Assembly (NCBI RefSeq): GCF_000764305.2
Contig: NW_025939050.1
Coordinates: 1-64,000 of the forward strand
Length of the DNA stretch: 64,000 bases
Direction of reading: 5' to 3'
Origin: Hyalella azteca
Taxonomy: Eukaryota > Arthropoda > Malacostraca > Amphipoda > Hyalellidae
In this document: positions 60,860 to 64,000 of the stretch, piece after piece
Numbering within the stretch: the first letter of the stretch is position 1
How the letters are laid out: each line of letters opens with the position of its first letter
Translations under genes and position numbers: made by a program
Notes under the pieces: generated by a model
What the model saw: the letters and a program-made list of their open reading frames with translations, nothing else
What the model was told of the DNA's origin: nothing
Databases searched by the model: none

Positions 60860-61339
60860 ATGTACGTCTGGTCACCAACTCTTAATATTCTCATTGAGTT
60901 AAAAACACAGTCACTAAACTGCGTGCGCTCGGCAGCCGAAAGACTTCCGACTGAGTTTATAAAAATTTGGATCATAGTAGAAGAAATTTTCTCAGCCCGC
61001 GGCAGGTTTACAAAGGAAAGCAGCACAACTTTAAAACAAGTCTTATCCAGCCATAACTGTCAATTAACGTCTGCCGTTGAGACAGCCTTAGGCGGACTTT
61101 GTCTTAAGCTTGTCCCAAAGCAGCATTGCAAACCCAGTTTGACTGAAATCAAAACTGATAACAATAAATTTTGCATTACCTGCCCTTGCTGCAGCGCATC
61201 TATATGGCAACACAACAATATTCACTTCCCACCCACTGGCACGCAGGCTTTGGTATTTAGTGTCCCATATGAAGCTTTGGCATTATGCATGTTATTATTC
61301 ATTGGTTTCATTCTATATTATTCATATGCAACGCAATAA
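60860..61339 (+). other. 159-codon ORF, unrecognised
   Basis: One of the longest uninterrupted frames in the window. It has a Cys-rich patch (CITCPCCSAS) near residue 110 and a hydrophobic segment (ALALCMLLFIGFILYY) at the C-terminus. The minus strand is also open over 60718-61026, and that frame (SSTMIQIFINSVGSLSAAER) is equally protein-like, so the coding strand is undecided. It may be an exon or a transposon scrap. Confidence 0.25.
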
Positions 61340-62270
61340 GAAATTGTTTACATTGAAATTTCTGAAATGTACATAAAATATCGCATGACTGCTTCTCACA
61401 TTGACCGTTCGAGGAACATTAGACAGCTTAATTTTAGTTTCTTGCGAGATCAACGGCCTACATGCAGATAGAATTCTCACACTATACATCGCTGGCCAGG
61501 TAGATCTGTTCCTAAATTCTACGAAACATAATAAAATATTATGATTTTAACAAAATTTTAATCACATTATAACATTCGAACTTTAGTATAATTAAACTTT
61601 CAAATTAAAAAAATTTATTTGTATCAAAACCATCGAAATAAATAAACTAGACATTTCCTTTTATCTTTTATCTCTTAGACATATCTTTACAAGTTACCTC
61701 GGCATAAGCATCAATTTGAGAGCAAGTTATTGTGGCCAATGTGTATTTTGACTTAGAAATGTTGTGAATGATTTTATCTTAATAGCGTCTACTTGGGGAT
61801 AACCTCAGAGAAAATTTCGATGTAAAAAATAAGTTAAATAGACTTTATGGACTTTCATCTTCATTTAGGCGACCACTCGACACGACAAATTGATATCTAA
61901 TAAATGCAGCTCATCAAAATAATTGGTTTCTTGGTATTTTTTAATTGAACGACGTGAGCAGATGAAGGTTATTCAGGATAAAGGATAATATGCTAACTCG
62001 ACTAAACTTCGGGGCACCCCGAGTTTCTCACATCGAAAAATTTAACTAACCTTTAGTTCACTGTTATGTTGACTGTCATAACTTGAGCGGCTGGCAAAAT
62101 AAACACCCGCCGTGGTCTCCTCGCTTTTTGGACATGTCCTGCCTCGGCAATGGAATTCAGGAATGCCACTGAATCACCCGCGGATTCACTTATTGTGAAT
62201 CGGCTCAATGCCGGTTTAATATCATAGAAATCGAGGCATACAGAAATATAAAGCAGGATATATCTAGTCG
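61340..62270. other. No recognised gene
   Basis: AT-rich; no motif, repeat boundary or RNA gene recognised. Confidence 0.6.
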
Positions 62271-62684
62271 CCGCCCAAATACAAAATGTTGGTGGAGCAT
62301 CGATGATTATTGGTGGATACAGTTGAAATTATAGGTAGGGCACCGATGACAGATCGATGCGGCATCAACGGCGTGCCTGACCTATGATGCACCTATAACC
62401 TACCAATGACTACCCTACCCGGAAAACTCTACTTTCGCCAATAACTATTCATTGGCGCCGGTGGCACATAGTTGAGCCACCGATGGCCACCTTCAAAATT
62501 TAGTCGATAATATATTTACTTTAGTTTCGTGACCGATGCATTTGCATTTGCTGATATTGATTCATACGATAACACATTCTGAAGACTACGGATACATATC
62601 CACCATGGCAGAACAAGTGACAATATTAGACATGTTGCAGTTACAAATTATCACAGTACCAGACACATACTTCGTGATTACTCC

Positions 62685-62770
62685 ATTTGAAGAAACTCCT
62701 TGTCTGCAGGATTCGTCCTCTGATCTCCTTCACGCGAATCCAAGTCTTTACCGCTGAGCTATCAGAGAGG
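62685..62770 (-). repeat. tRNA-like sequence (SINE head or decayed tRNA)
   Basis: On the minus strand an A box (TAGCTCAGCGGTAAAG, plus 62746-62761) and a B box-like GGACGAATCC (62709-62718) are at tRNA-gene spacing. The potential acceptor stem (CTCTCTG with CAAGGAG) pairs at only about five of seven positions and no good anticodon arm forms, so a SINE head is more likely than a working tRNA gene. Confidence 0.5.
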
Positions 62771-62793
62771 TTTTTTTTCACTCGAGTTAGTGA

Positions 62794-62820
62794 TTTGATC
62801 GAGTTTTGCACTCGATCAAA
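62794..62820. repeat. Perfect 10-bp-arm hairpin
   Basis: TTTGATCGAG (62794-62803) and CTCGATCAAA (62811-62820) around TTTTGCA, just upstream of the minus-strand tRNA-like sequence. Confidence 0.6.
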
Positions 62821-63540
62821 TGACAGAAGTTAGTGCTACATCATAATGATTAGATGGTTCCATTAACAATTTTACATGAACATGCTGCTATATTCGAGTA
62901 AACAGTCGCTGAAAGAAACTCCATTTATCCATAACGAATCTTGTGTCAGCTTAGAATATAGGCTACGGGAAAATGTTTGAAAAGTATCGAAGTTTCATGA
63001 TGTGGAAATTACACCAATTTTGACAGGTTCGAAATATTTTCGCCAAGAATATTCCGGCGTGAAATAAGGAAATAAGGGTTTCACTTTAGCTTAAAAATTT
63101 TGTTAGCACTTTGCTTCTGTCTGTCAGTTTTATTCGTATCTACCGAATTCACCCTAAATTTTTGTTAAATTTGCTTGTCTAAATATTAAAAGCCAAGCAA
63201 ACAGAAGGAAGTTATGGTTTCGTCCTGATCTTGAATGACCCGCAACCCAGTAACTCTTTTCTACGTTCTAATTCCTCCGTACACTACTCAGTTTGTGTAA
63301 TCGGTTATCGATGGCTTATAAGAGATTTACCGTCAATGCTCCATCGATGATTCAGTGTCTGTAAATCATCGATGTTTTATCGATTACCGCACCCATATTC
63401 GCCACTTTCTCGATTTATTGTTGTTTCACTGTCGATTTTTTTTTCAGAAATGGTCACCCATTGTTATGCCACCTATCCGAATCTGCCATTGCCACGTTAT
63501 AATCATCGTTGCGCCACCCATCGTTGATGCTAGGATATTA

Positions 63541-64000
63541 TAGTTGAGTATAGTGCATGGTTGCTACGTTATAGGCATTATGAGCTGTATATAGCTTGTA
63601 TTAGTAGTATGTTGTCAACACAACTACATATATGACTGGGATTTTCATTCTTATTTCAACCATTTTACTTATGACTGCTGGTCATAAGTTTTAGCATTCG
63701 TTGTAATGAATGTGGAAACAGAAGTGGAGGCAAAAGCAAGAGCTCGAACGAGATTGATTTTTTGCTTCATTTATCGACAATTCATAAATTTTACTTTTAA
63801 ACCTCATATAATAAATCACGTTTAGAAGGTTAGCGCTGTAATATTGTAATCAGCTATATTGCACAACAAATAAAGCACATGTTCGATCTAACAAATGTTC
63901 ATAAAACTACTTTGTTTGAGCTCATTATAAGATGACAGTAAAGTTTTGGGTTAGTTATTTAATTCTGATGTATGAGAATATATTTCTGGCACATATAGAA
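63541..64000. other. No recognised gene
   Basis: AT-rich sequence without recognisable signals. Confidence 0.6.

Larger units (their letters stand above)
62271..63540. repeat. Region rich in CATCGATG-type motifs
   Basis: GGTGGAGCATCGATGATTAT (about 62289) is echoed in inverse form near the other end (ATAATCATCGTTGCGCCACC, about 63500), and many CATCGATGA/CACCGATGG words lie between, especially at 62330-62490 and 63305-63400. This may be a degenerate foldback element about 1.25 kb long; a near-identical stretch of ~40 bp lies at 25821. Boundaries are uncertain. Confidence 0.4.

Overview
This 64 kb window looks like a piece of an AT-rich, repeat-dense animal genome, most likely an arthropod or another invertebrate. 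The reasons are its transposon content (Tc1/mariner, several hAT-type elements with 8-bp target duplications, a BEL/Pao retroelement, a Penelope-like element with GIY-YIG nuclease, a CR1/L2-type LINE fragment, tRNA-derived SINEs), short interrupted reading frames, eukaryotic splice-site and TATA/Inr patterns, and the absence of any operon-like packing. I cannot name the species. No complete host protein-coding gene was recognised, and almost all recognisable coding sequence is decayed transposon protein.

Layout. 0-6.6 kb: mostly featureless DNA with two minus-strand retroelement scraps (about 1.7-2.5 kb) and a 22-bp tandem array near 6.5 kb. 6.6-12 kb: no recognised gene; two small perfect or near-perfect hairpins and a possible poly(A)-tailed retrocopy. 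12.1-15.5 kb: a minus-strand BEL/Pao pol relic (protease, RT, RNase H, integrase) broken by many frame changes. 15.5-20 kb: hAT-type non-autonomous elements, one with an exact TSD, and an unidentified plus-strand protein relic. 20.1-21.8 kb: a Tc1/mariner-type element with ~200-bp TIRs and a dead transposase. 22.7-23.9 kb: a 5'-truncated LINE with an exact 15-bp TSD. 24.3-25.2 kb: a hAT-type element that carries an internal long inverted repeat. 26-33 kb: scattered MITE/SINE copies. 33.1 kb: the best candidate for a genuine host coding exon. 37.4-38.5 kb: a Penelope-derived scrap followed by a diverged ~125-bp tandem array. 38.5-43.9 kb: a run of GC-richer pockets with two TATA/Inr/splice-donor candidates. 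52.5-54.1 kb: a 1.6-kb hAT-type element with exact TSD. 55.2-57.3 kb: a Penelope-like element with inverted terminal copies, hammerhead-ribozyme-like cores, and two later insertions. 58 kb, 62.7 kb: tRNA-derived SINE sequences.

The repeats record a sequence of events rather than cooperating genes: a ~145-bp MITE and a long palindrome both landed inside the Penelope-like ORF, a tRNA SINE and hAT elements carry intact target duplications, and a ~150-bp dispersed repeat occurs three times, once inside a hAT element. I found no convincing new molecular system. The most informative items are the Penelope-like locus with its palindromic insertion and the isolated candidate exon at 33.1 kb. All assignments come from reading the sequence and remembered family motifs, with no database search.
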